DNA from: Actinomycetota bacterium | GTDB lineage: Bacteria > Actinomycetota > Actinomycetes > Streptosporangiales > Streptosporangiaceae | NCBI GenBank assembly: GCA_027313705.1 | Contig: DAHVDE010000041.1 | Coordinates: 124,001-188,000 of the forward strand | Reading direction: 5' to 3' | Length of the DNA stretch: 64,000 nt | Shown: piece by piece, positions 32,818 to 42,718 of the stretch | Position numbering within the stretch: the stretch's first letter is position 1 | Layout of the letters: the number at the start of each line of letters is the position of its first letter | Notes under the pieces: generated by a model | Told to the model about the DNA's origin: nothing | Database searches by the model: none | Seen by the model: only the letters and a program-made list of their open reading frames with translations | Translations under genes and position numbers: made by a program

Positions 32818-35800
32818 TCAGCCGTCAAGCCAGCGTTCCATGCAGGTGAGCAACTGCTCGGTGTCCACCGGCTTGGTCACGTAGTCGCTGGCACCTGCCG
32901 CGATGCTCTTGTCCTTGTCGCCGTGCATCGCCCGTGCGGTGACCGCGATCACGGGCAGGTCGGCGAACCGCTTCATGGCCCGGATAGCCCGGGTGGTGGC
33001 GTGACCGTCTAGCTGCGGCATCATGACGTCCATCAGGACCAGGTCGATGTCTCCGGCAGCCAGTGCCTCGATGCCATGCCGGCCGTTGTCCGCGTGCACG
33101 ACGGTCAGACCGTAAAGCTCGAGCACGCTGCTCAGCGCGAACACGTTGCGCGGGTCGTCGTCGATGATCAGTACCTTCCTGCCACGCAGGCTGTCATGCG
33201 CGCCGGCCTTCGCGACCCGACTGACCTCGGCCAATGCGCTGCCGCGATCCGGCTGGCCGGCGACCTTGCCCTGCTGCGGCGCCGTGACCGCCGCCATGGC
33301 GGCGGCTCCTCCGGCCTGACCTGCTACCTGCCCGGCCGCACCTGGCCAGGCGGTTGGCAGGTACAAGGTGAAGGTGCTGCCGGTACCCAGCGCGCTTTGC
33401 ACCGTGATCCGCCCGCCAAGCTGCATGGCGACCTCGCGGCAGATGGCCAGTCCGAGACCGGTGCCGCCGTACTGGCGGCTGGTCGTGCCGTCTCCTTGCT
33501 GGAAGGCGCCGAAGATGGCCTCCAGGTTCTCCTCCGCGATCCCTATGCCGGTATCGGTAACCGCGAACTCCGCGAAGGCCTCGTCGCCGAGTATCGCCAG
33601 CCGCACCTCGCCTGAGTCGGTGAACTTGACGGCGTTGGACAGCAGGTTGTGCAGGATCTGACGCAGCCGCTGCTTGTCGGTGAAGATCTCGGCCGGAACG
33701 TCTTCCGCCAGCTTGATGGCGAAGTGAAGGCGCTTTTCAGCGGCGAGCGGCAAGAAGACCGCGTCGAGTTCTTCGACAAGCCCCCTGACCGCGAACCGCT
33801 CAGGATGCACGTCCATCTTCCCCGCCTCGACCTTGGACAGGTCAAGAATGTCGTTGATCAGCTGGAGCAAATCAGAGCCAGACGAATGGATGACGTTGGC
33901 ATATTCCACCTGCTTGGGGCTCAGGTTCTCGGTCGGGTTCTGCGCGAGCAGCCTGGCCAGCACCAGCAGGCTGTTGAGCGGGGTGCGCAACTCGTGCGAC
34001 ATGTTCGCGAGGAACTGGGACTTGTACCTCGAGGCCTGGTCAAGCTGCCTGGCCCGTTCCTCGATCTCTCGCCTGGCCTGCTCTATCTGCGCGTTCTTGA
34101 GCTCGATGTCGCGGTTCTGCCTGGCTAGCTGGGCCGCCTTATCCTCCAGGTCGGCATTCGAGCGCTGCAGTTCGTCCTGCCTGATCTGAAGCTCGCTGGT
34201 GCGGGCCTGCAACTCGCCGGCCAGCCGCTGCGACTCGGTCAGCAGGGCGTCGGTGCGCGCGTTCGCGAGGATCGTGTTCACGTTGATGCCGATGGCCTCC
34301 ATAAGCTGCTCGAGGAAGTCCTTCTGCACCGAGGTGAACCGGAAGAACGACCCCGCCTCGATCACACCGAGCACCTGGTCCTCGAAGACGACAGGCAGCA
34401 CGATCAGGCTGAGCGGCGGCGCCTCGCCGATTCCTGACGAGATTTGCACGTAGCCGGCCGGCACGTCGGTCAGCACGATCGGCTTCCTGGTCTTGGCAAC
34501 CTGGCCGGTCAGCGACTGGCCGAGGCGCACCTGACTCGGCGATTCGATGTCCGGGCCCAGGCCGTAGCCGGCGATGAGCCGCAGGCGGCGGTCACCGCCG
34601 CTGCCTTCGGCCAGGAAGAACGTGCCGTGCTGCGCCTTCACGAGCGGGATGACCTCGTTCATGATCAGTTCGGCGACGGCGGTGAGGTCACGGTGGCCAG
34701 ACATCAGGCTGCCGATCCTGGCCAGGTTGGTCTGCAGCCACTCCTGCTCGGTGTTGGCCTTGGTCGTCTCGCGCAGCGACCGCACCATCGCGTTGATGTT
34801 GTCCTTGAGTTCGGCGACTTCACCCTCGGCCTCAACCGAGATCGACCTGGTCAGGTCACCGGTCGCCACCGCGCTGGTGACCTCTGCGATGGCACGGACC
34901 TGCCTGGTCAGGTTCCCGGCCAGTTCGTTGACGTTCTCGGTCAGGCGCTTCCAGGTGCCTGACACGCCCTCGACCTCTGCCTGGCCGCCAAGCCTGCCTT
35001 GGCTGCCCACCTCCCTGGCCACCCTGGTGACCTCTGCGGCGAACGAGGAAAGCTGGTCGACCATCGTGTTAATGGTCGTCTTCAGCTGCAGGATCTCGCC
35101 CCTGGCGTCCACGTCGATCTTCTTCGACAGGTCGCCCCTGGCGACCGCGGTAGTCACCTCCGCGATGTTGCGCACCTGGCTGGTGAGGTTGTTCGCCATC
35201 GAGTTGACGTTGTCAGTCAGGTCCTTCCAGGTACCGGCCACGTTAGGAACGGCCGCCTGACCGCCGAGCATGCCTTCCGTGCCGACTTCCCTGGCGACCC
35301 TGGTGACCTCGCCAGCGAAAGCGCCGAGCGTGTCCACCATGCCGTTGATAGTGTCGGCGAGCGCCGCGACCTCGCCCATCGCCTCCACGGTGATCTTCTG
35401 GCTGAGATCGCCCTTGGCGACCGCAGTGGCCACGGTCGCGATGGATCGCACCTGATCGGTGAGGTTCGACGCCATCACGTTGACGTTGTCTGTCAGGTCC
35501 TCCCAGGTGCCTGACACTCCCCGGACAGTGGCCTGCCCGCCGAGCTTGCCGAGGGTGCCCACGTCTCTGGCCACCCTGGTGACCTCGTCGGCGAACGCGG
35601 ACAGTTGCCCGACCATCGTGTTGATGGTCTCCTTGAGCTCGAGGATCTCGCCGCGCGCATCGACCCGGATCTTCTGGCTCAGGTCACCCCTGGCGACAGC
35701 GGTAGTCACCGCCGCGATCGAGCGCACCTGATCGGTGAGGTTGGCGGCCATCACGTTGACCGACTCGGTGAGGTCCTTCCAGGTGCCTGACACGCCCTGG

Positions 35801-36324
35801 ACGTCGGCCTGACCGCCGAGCTTGCCCTCGGTGCCGACCTCACGGGCTACCCTGGTGACCTCGTCGGCGAACGAGGACAACTGCTCGACCATAGTGTTGA
35901 TGGTGTTCTTGAGCTCGAGGATCTCGCCGCGGGCATCGACCGTGATCTTCTGGCTGAGATCGCCGCGCTGTACCGCCGTGGTCACCTGCGCGATGTTCCT
36001 GACCTGGCCGGTGAGATTGCCTGCCATGGCGTTGACTGAGTCGGCGAGATCCTTCCAGGTGCCCACGACGCCGGGAATCTGGGCCTGGCCGCCGAGCTTG
36101 CCCTCGGTGCCAACTTCCCTTGCGACCCTGGTGACCTCTGAGGTGAAGAGCGCAAGCTGATCGTTCATGGCGTTGAACACCGTGGCGATCTCGTCGAGGA
36201 GCAGATCACCTGTCCTTGGCAGCCTGGTGCTGAAGTCGCCGCCGCGGACGGCGGTAAGGCCGGCGAGGAGCTGGGAAAGCGCCGGATTCGCCGGCTTATG
36301 AATATCTGTCGGAACCGGGGGCAT
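32818..36324 (-). CDS. HAMP-repeat hybrid histidine kinase (Nik1-like)
   Basis: A 1168-residue cytoplasmic protein. Residues about 20-530 are five tandem units of about 92 residues, each with [26 protein letters not shown] and [12 protein letters not shown] type segments (poly-HAMP), plus a final half unit. Then come a GAF domain (about 560-705), a coiled coil, HisKA with His 777 ([11 protein letters not shown]), a HATPase domain ([24 protein letters not shown]) and a C-terminal receiver with Asp 1099 (LMDVMMP). The layout is that of Nik1-type osmostress kinases. No transmembrane segment is visible. ATG 36324 has AGGAGG upstream and overlaps the start region of the divergent phosphatase gene. 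Confidence 0.94.
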   Translation of the reverse strand: MPPVPTDIHKPANPALSQLLAGLTAVRGGDFSTRLPRTGDLLLDEIATVFNAMNDQLALFTSEVTRVAREVGTEGKLGGQAQIPGVVGTWKDLADSVNAMAGNLTGQVRNIAQVTTAVQRGDLSQKITVDARGEILELKNTINTMVEQLSSFADEVTRVAREVGTEGKLGGQADVQGVSGTWKDLTESVNVMAANLTDQVRSIAAVTTAVARGDLSQKIRVDARGEILELKETINTMVGQLSAFADEVTRVARDVGTLGKLGGQATVRGVSGTWEDLTDNVNVMASNLTDQVRSIATVATAVAKGDLSQKITVEAMGEVAALADTINGMVDTLGAFAGEVTRVAREVGTEGMLGGQAAVPNVAGTWKDLTDNVNSMANNLTSQVRNIAEVTTAVARGDLSKKIDVDARGEILQLKTTINTMVDQLSSFAAEVTRVAREVGSQGRLGGQAEVEGVSGTWKRLTENVNELAGNLTRQVRAIAEVTSAVATGDLTRSISVEAEGEVAELKDNINAMVRSLRETTKANTEQEWLQTNLARIGSLMSGHRDLTAVAELIMNEVIPLVKAQHGTFFLAEGSGGDRRLRLIAGYGLGPDIESPSQVRLGQSLTGQVAKTRKPIVLTDVPAGYVQISSGIGEAPPLSLIVLPVVFEDQVLGVIEAGSFFRFTSVQKDFLEQLMEAIGINVNTILANARTDALLTESQRLAGELQARTSELQIRQDELQRSNADLEDKAAQLARQNRDIELKNAQIEQARREIEERARQLDQASRYKSQFLANMSHELRTPLNSLLVLARLLAQNPTENLSPKQVEYANVIHSSGSDLLQLINDILDLSKVEAGKMDVHPERFAVRGLVEELDAVFLPLAAEKRLHFAIKLAEDVPAEIFTDKQRLRQILHNLLSNAVKFTDSGEVRLAILGDEAFAEFAVTDTGIGIAEENLEAIFGAFQQGDGTTSRQYGGTGLGLAICREVAMQLGGRITVQSALGTGSTFTLYLPTAWPGAAGQVAGQAGGAAAMAAVTAPQQGKVAGQPDRGSALAEVSRVAKAGAHDSLRGRKVLIIDDDPRNVFALSSVLELYGLTVVHADNGRHGIEALAAGDIDLVLMDVMMPQLDGHATTRAIRAMKRFADLPVIAVTARAMHGDKDKSIAAGASDYVTKPVDTEQLLTCMERWLDG

Positions 36325-36445
36325 GTCAACTCCTCCTGGTCGCGAACGGGGTTGGTCCAGTTCGCGGGTAATGGATTCAGCTCCTCCTGTTCGTTACTAC
36401 CATCCAGCTGAGGCTCCCGTGGTCGCCAGAGAAGGTTCCGAGGTC

Positions 36446-38746
36446 GTGACAAGCAGCGACGCGCAGGTTGTCAAGCTGACCGAACTGGTCATGCGGCAAC
36501 GGCGCGAACTCGGTGAACTGCGCGGGCAGGCCGCGGCGAAAACGGTGCTCGACCTGGCCAGGGGCATCTTGATGGAGCGGCTCGGCTGCTCGGCCGCCGA
36601 CGCGAGCAGGCAGCTCGCCGAGATCGCCAGCGCGGCGGGCATTCCCCTGACGCAACTCGCAGCGGACATCGCCGGTCAGCCGCCGCCACGGCCGGCACCG
36701 GCCGCCCGTCAGGCCGACGAGGAGCGGACCGGGCAGTGGACTGCCGGGGTCGCAATGGCGAGCGCCGCGATGGAGCTGGCCGCCGACGCATCCGGCCTGG
36801 CGGCGGCGATGCTGGCCGAGAGCCTGGCGGCGTCTGCCGCCGTCGCCGTCGCGATCTGGCTGATCGCGCCGGACGGCGCGGTGGAACTGGCCGGTGAGGC
36901 CGGATTCGGGCCAGGGGAGGCCAGCCGCTGGCAGCGGATGCCGCCTGGAGTCACAGCGCTGGCCGAGCGATCGGCACGCACGGGCGCCGAGTTCTGGTGG
37001 CCGCGCGGGCGGCCGGCCGGAGATGATTCACCGCTGATCGGCCAGCGGGAGGGCAGCGCCAGGGTGGTGGTGCCCCTGGTTACCGGCAAAGGCCACGTGA
37101 TCGGCGCGCTCGAGGTGTGCTGGGCGGCCGCCATTGACGAGTTCACGCCCGCGCTCCGCCGCCAGGTCGTGGCACTGGCCGACCTCGCCGTTCAGACGCT
37201 CACGGCCGGGCGAGGCGCATCCGACCTGGTTGCCGATCAGCGAGCGTCCTGGGTGCTCGGCTTGCTCGACGACCTGCACGAGTCCGTGCTTTTCTCGCCG
37301 GCCATCCGCGACGACGCGGGCGCGGTTACCGACTTTCGCATAGCTCACGTGAGCCCCGGCTTTCGTGACCCCGCAGGCCGGGCGGGCAGCGAACTCGCCG
37401 GCCGGTCGCTGATCGAGGCTTACCCCGAGTCGGTCATGCCAGGCGGCCTGTACCACCGCGCGGCGGAAGTGCTGCGCACCGGAGCGCCCGCGCACGTATC
37501 AGGTGAGATCATCGGCACCGCTGGCCACGCTGTGCCGACCATCGCCAGCGTCAGGATTGCCCGGCTGTCAGACGGCGTCGTGATCAGCCTGCGGCATGCG
37601 GCCGACACGGACCGGCTGGCCGCGCTGCTCGGGCACGCTCAGCGGCTCGGCAGGTTCGGCGGCTGGGAGGAGAACCTGGCCACTGGCACTGTGCACTGGA
37701 CCGAGCCGATGTTCGCGCTGTTCGGCCTCCCCGCCGGAAAGCCGCTGCGGCTGGCGGAGCTGCGCGCCGTCGTGATGGCGGACGACCTCGCGGTAATCGA
37801 GTCGTTCCGCGCCAGGCTGCTAAAGGACAAGGTCGCGACGGCGGCCGTGTTCCGCGTCATCAGGCGCGACGACCTCAGCATCAGGCAGGTGCGCGCCTTT
37901 GCGGAACCGGTGACCGACAGCCGAGGCGAGCCGATCGCCCTGCGCGGCATCTATCAAGATATTTCTACCTATTACCATACAGAGCTGGCCCTGGCCGCGA
38001 CCAGGGACCTGCTCACTGACTCCCAGGAGCGCGCGGAAGAAGAACATCGCCTCGCCCTCAGGCTGCAACGGGCCATAACGCCAGGCTCATCGCACCTGGC
38101 CGAGGCTGCGGGCCTGGACGTCACGGCCAGGTACCGTCCGGCCGGCCAAGGCCACCTGGTCAGCGGTGACTGGTACGACACGGTGCTGCTGCCTTCCGGG
38201 CACGTCATGCTCGTCGTCGGCGATGTCGCCGGTCACGGCATCGACGCGGTCACCGGCATGGTTTCGCTGCGCAACTGCCTGCGAGGACTGGCGATCACCG
38301 GAGCGAGTCCTGCCAGCTTGCTCGCGTGGCTGAACGGCGTCGCCTGCCATCTCACCGAAGACATACTCGGCACGGCGATCTGCGGGCTCTATGATCCGGC
38401 GGACCGCACGCTGCGCTGGGCGCGAGCGGGGCATCTGCCCGCCATCCTGGTCAGGAATGCACGGGCCAGGCCGCTGCCCCAGCCCAGGGGCGTGCTGCTC
38501 GGCGCGGACACGGACGCCAGTTACGAAGAGGTGAAGACGCCGCTCAGGCCGGGTGACACCCTGCTGATGTTCACCGACGGGCTGATCGAGCGGAAGGACA
38601 AGTCGATCGACGAGTGCCTGGCAGCGCTGCTCGAAGCCGCCAGCGTGCCGGTCGGAGATATCGACGAATACGCCGACGGACTCGTGGCCAGGAGCAGCGC
38701 GGACACCGGCGACGACGCCTGCCTGATCGCGGTGACGCTCAGATGA
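36446..38746 (+). CDS. ANTAR-GAF-PAS-PP2C serine phosphatase
   Basis: About 766 residues. GTG 36446 has GAAGG nine bases upstream; ATG 36371 and ATG 36323 are in-frame alternatives, but 36323 overlaps the divergent kinase start. There is an ANTAR-like helix bundle at the N-terminus (KTVLDLARGILMERLGCSAADA), a GAF domain, two PAS domains (second: GWEENLATGTVHWTEPMFALFG) and a SpoIIE-type PP2C domain (GDWYDTVLLPSG, VVGDVAGHGIDAVTGM, GDTLLMFTDGLIER). It probably acts on STAS antagonists of the stress sigma pathway. Confidence 0.9.
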   Translation: MTSSDAQVVKLTELVMRQRRELGELRGQAAAKTVLDLARGILMERLGCSAADASRQLAEIASAAGIPLTQLAADIAGQPPPRPAPAARQADEERTGQWTAGVAMASAAMELAADASGLAAAMLAESLAASAAVAVAIWLIAPDGAVELAGEAGFGPGEASRWQRMPPGVTALAERSARTGAEFWWPRGRPAGDDSPLIGQREGSARVVVPLVTGKGHVIGALEVCWAAAIDEFTPALRRQVVALADLAVQTLTAGRGASDLVADQRASWVLGLLDDLHESVLFSPAIRDDAGAVTDFRIAHVSPGFRDPAGRAGSELAGRSLIEAYPESVMPGGLYHRAAEVLRTGAPAHVSGEIIGTAGHAVPTIASVRIARLSDGVVISLRHAADTDRLAALLGHAQRLGRFGGWEENLATGTVHWTEPMFALFGLPAGKPLRLAELRAVVMADDLAVIESFRARLLKDKVATAAVFRVIRRDDLSIRQVRAFAEPVTDSRGEPIALRGIYQDISTYYHTELALAATRDLLTDSQERAEEEHRLALRLQRAITPGSSHLAEAAGLDVTARYRPAGQGHLVSGDWYDTVLLPSGHVMLVVGDVAGHGIDAVTGMVSLRNCLRGLAITGASPASLLAWLNGVACHLTEDILGTAICGLYDPADRTLRWARAGHLPAILVRNARARPLPQPRGVLLGADTDASYEEVKTPLRPGDTLLMFTDGLIERKDKSIDECLAALLEAASVPVGDIDEYADGLVARSSADTGDDACLIAVTLR

Positions 38747-38766
38747 CCGTCAGCGGCACGATCGCC

Positions 38767-39114
38767 TCAGGTCGCGGTCACGGCCTTGATCGCGACGGCA
38801 ACATTCTCGTGCAGCGGTATGCGATCGGCCAGCCCTGTAATCCACAGCGACTTGGTGCTCTGGTACCTGGCGCCCGCCAGCGCGAGCGCGCCACCGGATG
38901 CTTCCAGATCCTTCCAGTGCCCGACGATCACCGCCAGCGAACTGGTGTCCATGAACTCGACACCGGACAGGTCAAGCACGACCCGCACGAAGGTCGGGCG
39001 CGTGCTCGACAGCACCTCGTCCAACTGACGGCTAGTGACAATATCCAGGTCACCTTGGATATCGATCACGCAGACATCGCCGCGAGCCTGCCAGGCGATC
39101 TGGAAATCCTCCAA
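38767..39114 (-). CDS. STAS-domain anti-sigma factor antagonist
   Basis: A 115-residue STAS protein with the phosphorylatable serine motif DTSSLAV near residue 58 and the strand pattern VCVIDIQGDLDIVTS. It would be phosphorylated by an RsbW-like kinase, dephosphorylated by the PP2C enzymes encoded nearby, and bind the anti-sigma factor when unphosphorylated. It lies between the phosphatase and the MEDS-ATPase gene, on the opposite strand to both. Confidence 0.92.
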   Translation of the reverse strand: MEDFQIAWQARGDVCVIDIQGDLDIVTSRQLDEVLSSTRPTFVRVVLDLSGVEFMDTSSLAVIVGHWKDLEASGGALALAGARYQSTKSLWITGLADRIPLHENVAVAIKAVTAT

Positions 39115-39187
39115 GTACGCACCTCACGGGAAGGCCGGATCTGCTTGCTGCAAGCGACATATTATGACGGTGCCTAGTGAGGAGCAT

Positions 39188-40126
39188 ATGGAAGATGGCG
39201 GCGGTTTTCCGGTAGCAGATCCTCGCCATATTGTGCGGCTTTACCGCACCACCGACGAGTACCTGGCGGCGATCTCCGGTTTCATCCTCGACGCGGACGC
39301 GGCGGGGGAATCCGCGCTCATCGCGGTTCCGAGCGAGCGGCAGCCGCTCGTGCGCAGTGCGCTAGGACCGCGAGCCACGCTGGCGGACATGTCAGAGCTT
39401 GGCCGCAATCCAGCCAGGATCATCTCCGCACTCTGCGCCTTCATCGACAGTTCGGCCGACCAGCCGGTCAGCTTCGTGAGCGAGCCGGCCTGGCCAGGCC
39501 GCAGCGAGAGCGAGATCCGTGAGGTGCTGCGCCACGAAGCGCTGGTCAACCTCGCTATTTCCGGCAGGCGGGCCACCATGCTTTGCCTGTATGCCGCGAC
39601 CGGCCTGCCAGAGCGGATCATGACCGAGATCCGCCGCGCTCATCCGCTGCTCTTCGGCACGGCAGGAACCGAATCCAACCCGGCCTTTACCGGAACTGCG
39701 CTGTCCGGGTACTGCGACCAGCCGCTCCCGGCGGTACCGGCCGGCGCGCCGATGCTGAAATACCGCGAGAACCTGCGCGAGGTTCGCGACCTTGTCGCCG
39801 ATCACGCCAGGATCGCAGGCCTGCCCAGCTCACGTGCGGGCGATTTCGCGCTCGCGGTGAGCGAGATAGCGGCCAACACGCTCAGGCATACTGGCGGAGA
39901 AGGAACCGTCAGCCTCTGGCGCTCCCCCACCGAGCTCATCTGCCACCTCGAAGACGGCGGACATATCGCCGACCCGCTGGCCGGACGCAGGCCACCTGAC
40001 CATGACCGCCCCGGCGGGCAGGGTCTTTGGCTAGTGAACCAGGTCTGCGACCTGGTGGAACTGAGAAGCGGCAGCGCGGGAACCGCGGTCAGGCTGCACA
40101 TCAGGCTCGGCCAGCCGAGCCGGTAG
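39188..40126 (+). CDS. MEDS domain - HATPase anti-sigma-like protein
   Basis: A 312-residue protein from ATG 39188 (GAGGAG just upstream). Residues about 10-170 form a MEDS (DcmR-type sensory) domain (HIVRLYRTTDEYLAAISGF). The C-terminal part is an RsbW-like ATPase (DFALAVSEIAANTLRHTGG, LEDGGHIADPL, GGQGLWLVNQVCDLVE). It is probably a sensory anti-sigma kinase acting with the STAS protein next door. Confidence 0.88.
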   Translation: MEDGGGFPVADPRHIVRLYRTTDEYLAAISGFILDADAAGESALIAVPSERQPLVRSALGPRATLADMSELGRNPARIISALCAFIDSSADQPVSFVSEPAWPGRSESEIREVLRHEALVNLAISGRRATMLCLYAATGLPERIMTEIRRAHPLLFGTAGTESNPAFTGTALSGYCDQPLPAVPAGAPMLKYRENLREVRDLVADHARIAGLPSSRAGDFALAVSEIAANTLRHTGGEGTVSLWRSPTELICHLEDGGHIADPLAGRRPPDHDRPGGQGLWLVNQVCDLVELRSGSAGTAVRLHIRLGQPSR

Positions 40127-40198
40127 CCCAGGACAGGAGCACCCCGCCTGGACATCGCCCGGCCCGTGCGCTAATGTCATGGTTAGTGCTTACGACGC

Positions 40199-40241
40199 AG
40201 GCACACCCCATGGTCACGGCGTGACCGGGTCGGGTGTGCCT
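40199..40241 (+). promoter_or_regulatory. Nested hairpin upstream of glycosyltransferase
   Basis: The outer arms AGGCACACCC (40199-40208) and GGGTGTGCCT (40232-40241) are a perfect 10-bp inverted repeat. Inside it GGTCACG-G-CGTGACC (40212-40226) is a second perfect stem. The DNA then reads ATTGTGGTTTTAG. In RNA this would be a strong structure in the leader of the gene at 40312: an attenuator, a small RNA or a double operator. Confidence 0.5.
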
Positions 40242-40311
40242 ATTGTGGTTTTAGAGCCGCACCTTGCCTCCGCTGTGACTCCAGCCGGACACCCGCAAGG
40301 AGGCCAACGGG

Positions 40312-41640
40312 ATGAAGATCGCCCTCGTCGCTCGGCATGCAGAGCCGCAAGTACGCATGTTCGACCCTTATACCGCCGAGCTAGCCGATCACGTGTTCGG
40401 CCTTGGCCGCGCACTCGCCGCCCAAGGCCACCATGTCGTCATTCAGGCTCGCAAGGACGCTCCCGGCTTGCCGGGCAGGCAGGCGATCGCGCCGAGGCTT
40501 TCCGTCGAGTACCTGGCGGCAGGCCCGGCCGCACGCGTTCCTGCCGACGAACTGCCTCGTTATGCCAGCGACCTGGCCGGCGCGCTCGCCGCGTCCTGGC
40601 GCAGGCACCGTCCGGACGTCGTGCACGCTCACCACTGGACAAGTGCGCTGGCCGCGCTGGCAGCGGCCAGGGATACCCAGGTGCCCGTGATCACTACCTT
40701 CGGCTCGTTCGGCTCTGCCGAGCGGCGCCACGGCATCGTATCCGAGTGCCCTGCCGTGCGGCAGCGACTGGAACCGGCTATCGCCAGGGGGTCGGCCAGC
40801 GTCCTTGCGACCACTGGCGAAGAGGTCGCGGAACTGTCGAGGCTTGGCGTTCGGAGTGCGAAGGTGGCCTGCGTCCCCACCGGAGTCGACGTCAAGGCGT
40901 TCAAGCCAGCCGGCTACTCGGTCAGGCGCGGCAAGCAGCCGAGGCTGATCGCGCTCGGCTCACTGGCCGGCTGCCGGCGCCTGGATGTCGTGCTGCGGTG
41001 CCTGGCCGAACTGCCGGGCACCGAACTCGTCATCGCCGGCGGCCCGGCGGCATCCGAACTGGAATGCGACCACGGTTACCGCATCCTGGCCAAGCTGGCC
41101 GCCCACCTGGGCGTGACCGACAGGGTCAGGTTCACCGGGCACGTGAGCGAAGACAAACTGCCCGCGCTGCTCAGGTCGGCCGACCTCCTGGTGAGCGCGG
41201 CCTGCTATGAACCGCAGGGCAGCGCGGCCATCCGGGCTATGGCCTGCGGTATCCCTGTCGTCGCCACTTCAGTGGGCGGCTATGAGGACGCGGTGATCGA
41301 CGGCACCTGCGGCGTGCTCATACCACCCGAGCGGCCAGCCCTGCTCGCCGGGCAGTTGCGCGACCTGCTTGCCACCCCGATGCGGCTGGCCGCGTTCGGG
41401 ATCGCCGCAGCCGACCGGGCCAGGTCGAGGTATCCATGGGCACGGGTCGCGGAGGAAACCGCGGTCTGGTACGAGCGGACGACCGGCCGGGTGCCGCACC
41501 TCGCAGGCGCCTGCGCCATCCCGTCAGGCGCCGGGGCGGCGCGTTCGTCGCAGCGTCGCCCAGGACCCGCCGCGCCTGACCTTTCGCTGCTCTCCCGCAG
41601 CCGGCGCACCCTGGTGCCCGTCGGCGAGCACGCCGCCTAG
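40312..41640 (+). CDS. GT4-family glycosyltransferase
   Basis: A 442-residue GT-B enzyme. The N-terminal domain is MKIALVARHAEP...HVFGLGRALAAQGHHV and DVVHAHHWTSALA. The donor-binding C-terminal domain has RLIALGSLAGCRRLD, VRFTGHV and a retaining-type EPQGSAAIRAMACGIPVVATSVGG, where E-x7-E is replaced by EPQGSAAI. The substitution of the second glutamate (usually E in E-x7-E) by I or R is worth noting. It adds sugars from nucleotide donors. The last 45 residues are a basic tail. Acceptor unknown. Confidence 0.88.
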   Translation: MKIALVARHAEPQVRMFDPYTAELADHVFGLGRALAAQGHHVVIQARKDAPGLPGRQAIAPRLSVEYLAAGPAARVPADELPRYASDLAGALAASWRRHRPDVVHAHHWTSALAALAAARDTQVPVITTFGSFGSAERRHGIVSECPAVRQRLEPAIARGSASVLATTGEEVAELSRLGVRSAKVACVPTGVDVKAFKPAGYSVRRGKQPRLIALGSLAGCRRLDVVLRCLAELPGTELVIAGGPAASELECDHGYRILAKLAAHLGVTDRVRFTGHVSEDKLPALLRSADLLVSAACYEPQGSAAIRAMACGIPVVATSVGGYEDAVIDGTCGVLIPPERPALLAGQLRDLLATPMRLAAFGIAAADRARSRYPWARVAEETAVWYERTTGRVPHLAGACAIPSGAGAARSSQRRPGPAAPDLSLLSRSRRTLVPVGEHAA

Positions 41641-41769
41641 CAGCCCGCCTGGCCGTGCCCGCGGTACGGCCAGGCGGTGCAGGGAAGGAGAGCGCCCTGA
41701 TCGGCAAGACCACGGCGTAACTGGGGCGGCACCAACTGGTCCTACCATCCCGCGCGGCCGGCGGCTTGG

Positions 41770-42375
41770 CTAGCGGCCGGAAGGCAGCACTCCGAGTTCT
41801 ATCGCCCTGGTGACCGCGGCGGTGCGGCCGGTGACCCCGAGCTTCGCGCAAGCCCTGGTCAGGTGGGTCTTGACGGTGGCCTCGCTGACGTAAAGCTCTC
41901 GCCCGATCTGCCCGTTCGTCAGGCCCCTGGCGACCAGCGCTAGCACCTGAGTCTCGCGGGCGGACAGCGCCTCGGCCTGCGGCGCGTCGCCGCGAACCCG
42001 CGTGACCAGCCGCCCGGCCACCACAGGGGCGAGCACGGTCTCCCCCCTCGCCGCAGCCCTGATCGCCCCGATCAGGTCCGCGCGCGGCGTGTCCTTGAGC
42101 AGGTAGCCTGTGGCTCCGGCCTCGACCGCGCGCAAGATGTCGGCGTCGGTATCGTAGGTGGTGAGGACGATGATCCTGGCCTCGCTGCCTTCAGCGCGGA
42201 GCCGACCGATCGCCTCGACGCCGTCGCACTTGGGCATCCGCAAATCCATCAAGATCACGTCTGGCCCGCTGGCTCGCGCCAGCGCCACCGCCTCGGTACC
42301 TGAGCCGGCTTCTGCCACCACCTCGATGTCCGGCTCGGCGGCCGCCGGGCGCATGTCCGCCGGGCGGATGCTCAC
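41770..42375 (-). CDS. NarL-type response regulator with damaged receiver
   Basis: A 201-residue protein. The C-terminal LuxR HTH is intact (LSARETQVLALVARGLTNGQIGRELYVSEATVKTHL), as are the phospho-acceptor strand LMDLRMP and the KD-type lysine (LLKDTP). The N-terminus goes from MSIR directly to a short PADMRPAAAEPDIEVV. The first strand and the acidic pair (normally LLVDDxxLVRxGFRxLL) are missing. Without them magnesium binding and phosphorylation should fail. No kinase gene remains upstream. It may be a dead or constitutive regulator. Confidence 0.8.
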   Translation of the reverse strand: MSIRPADMRPAAAEPDIEVVAEAGSGTEAVALARASGPDVILMDLRMPKCDGVEAIGRLRAEGSEARIIVLTTYDTDADILRAVEAGATGYLLKDTPRADLIGAIRAAARGETVLAPVVAGRLVTRVRGDAPQAEALSARETQVLALVARGLTNGQIGRELYVSEATVKTHLTRACAKLGVTGRTAAVTRAIELGVLPSGR

Positions 42376-42718
42376 ACCGCCACCACGCCCGGCACATGAC
42401 AGGTCACGAGGACCAGGGCCTACAGGCTGGCCCGCGAGATGGTGTCAGCTCCCCGGCACCAGCCGGCCCGAGGCCCGCCATCTCGCGGCTGGAACGCCAG
42501 CCACGGCCGCGCGCCCCGCCGGGCCGGCAAGAGTAGGTGCCGCGCCCAGGCGCTCGCGCGTATACACTATGAAGCGACATAACGCAAGCTATGTCAAGAC
42601 ACCTGCTACCCCTGGTAAGGGAAATATAGCCATAAGGTAAGGGATGAATGTAGCGCCGACTGGCGGTCTTCCGGCCCATTTCCGTGTCTGATCTGGCGCT
42701 GGCCAGCCGAAACGCGGA
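42376..42718. promoter_or_regulatory. AT-richer gap at island edge with repeats
   Basis: There is no gene in about 343 bp. It contains the palindrome GACATA-ACGCAAGC-TATGTC (42576-42595) and two direct copies of GGTAAGGGA (42614-42622, 42636-42644) spaced 22 bp, two helical turns. The AT content is well above that of the neighbours (for example TATACACTATGAAG). It separates the core-like regulator from the leftward accessory operon and may hold operators and the insertion junction. Confidence 0.45.
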
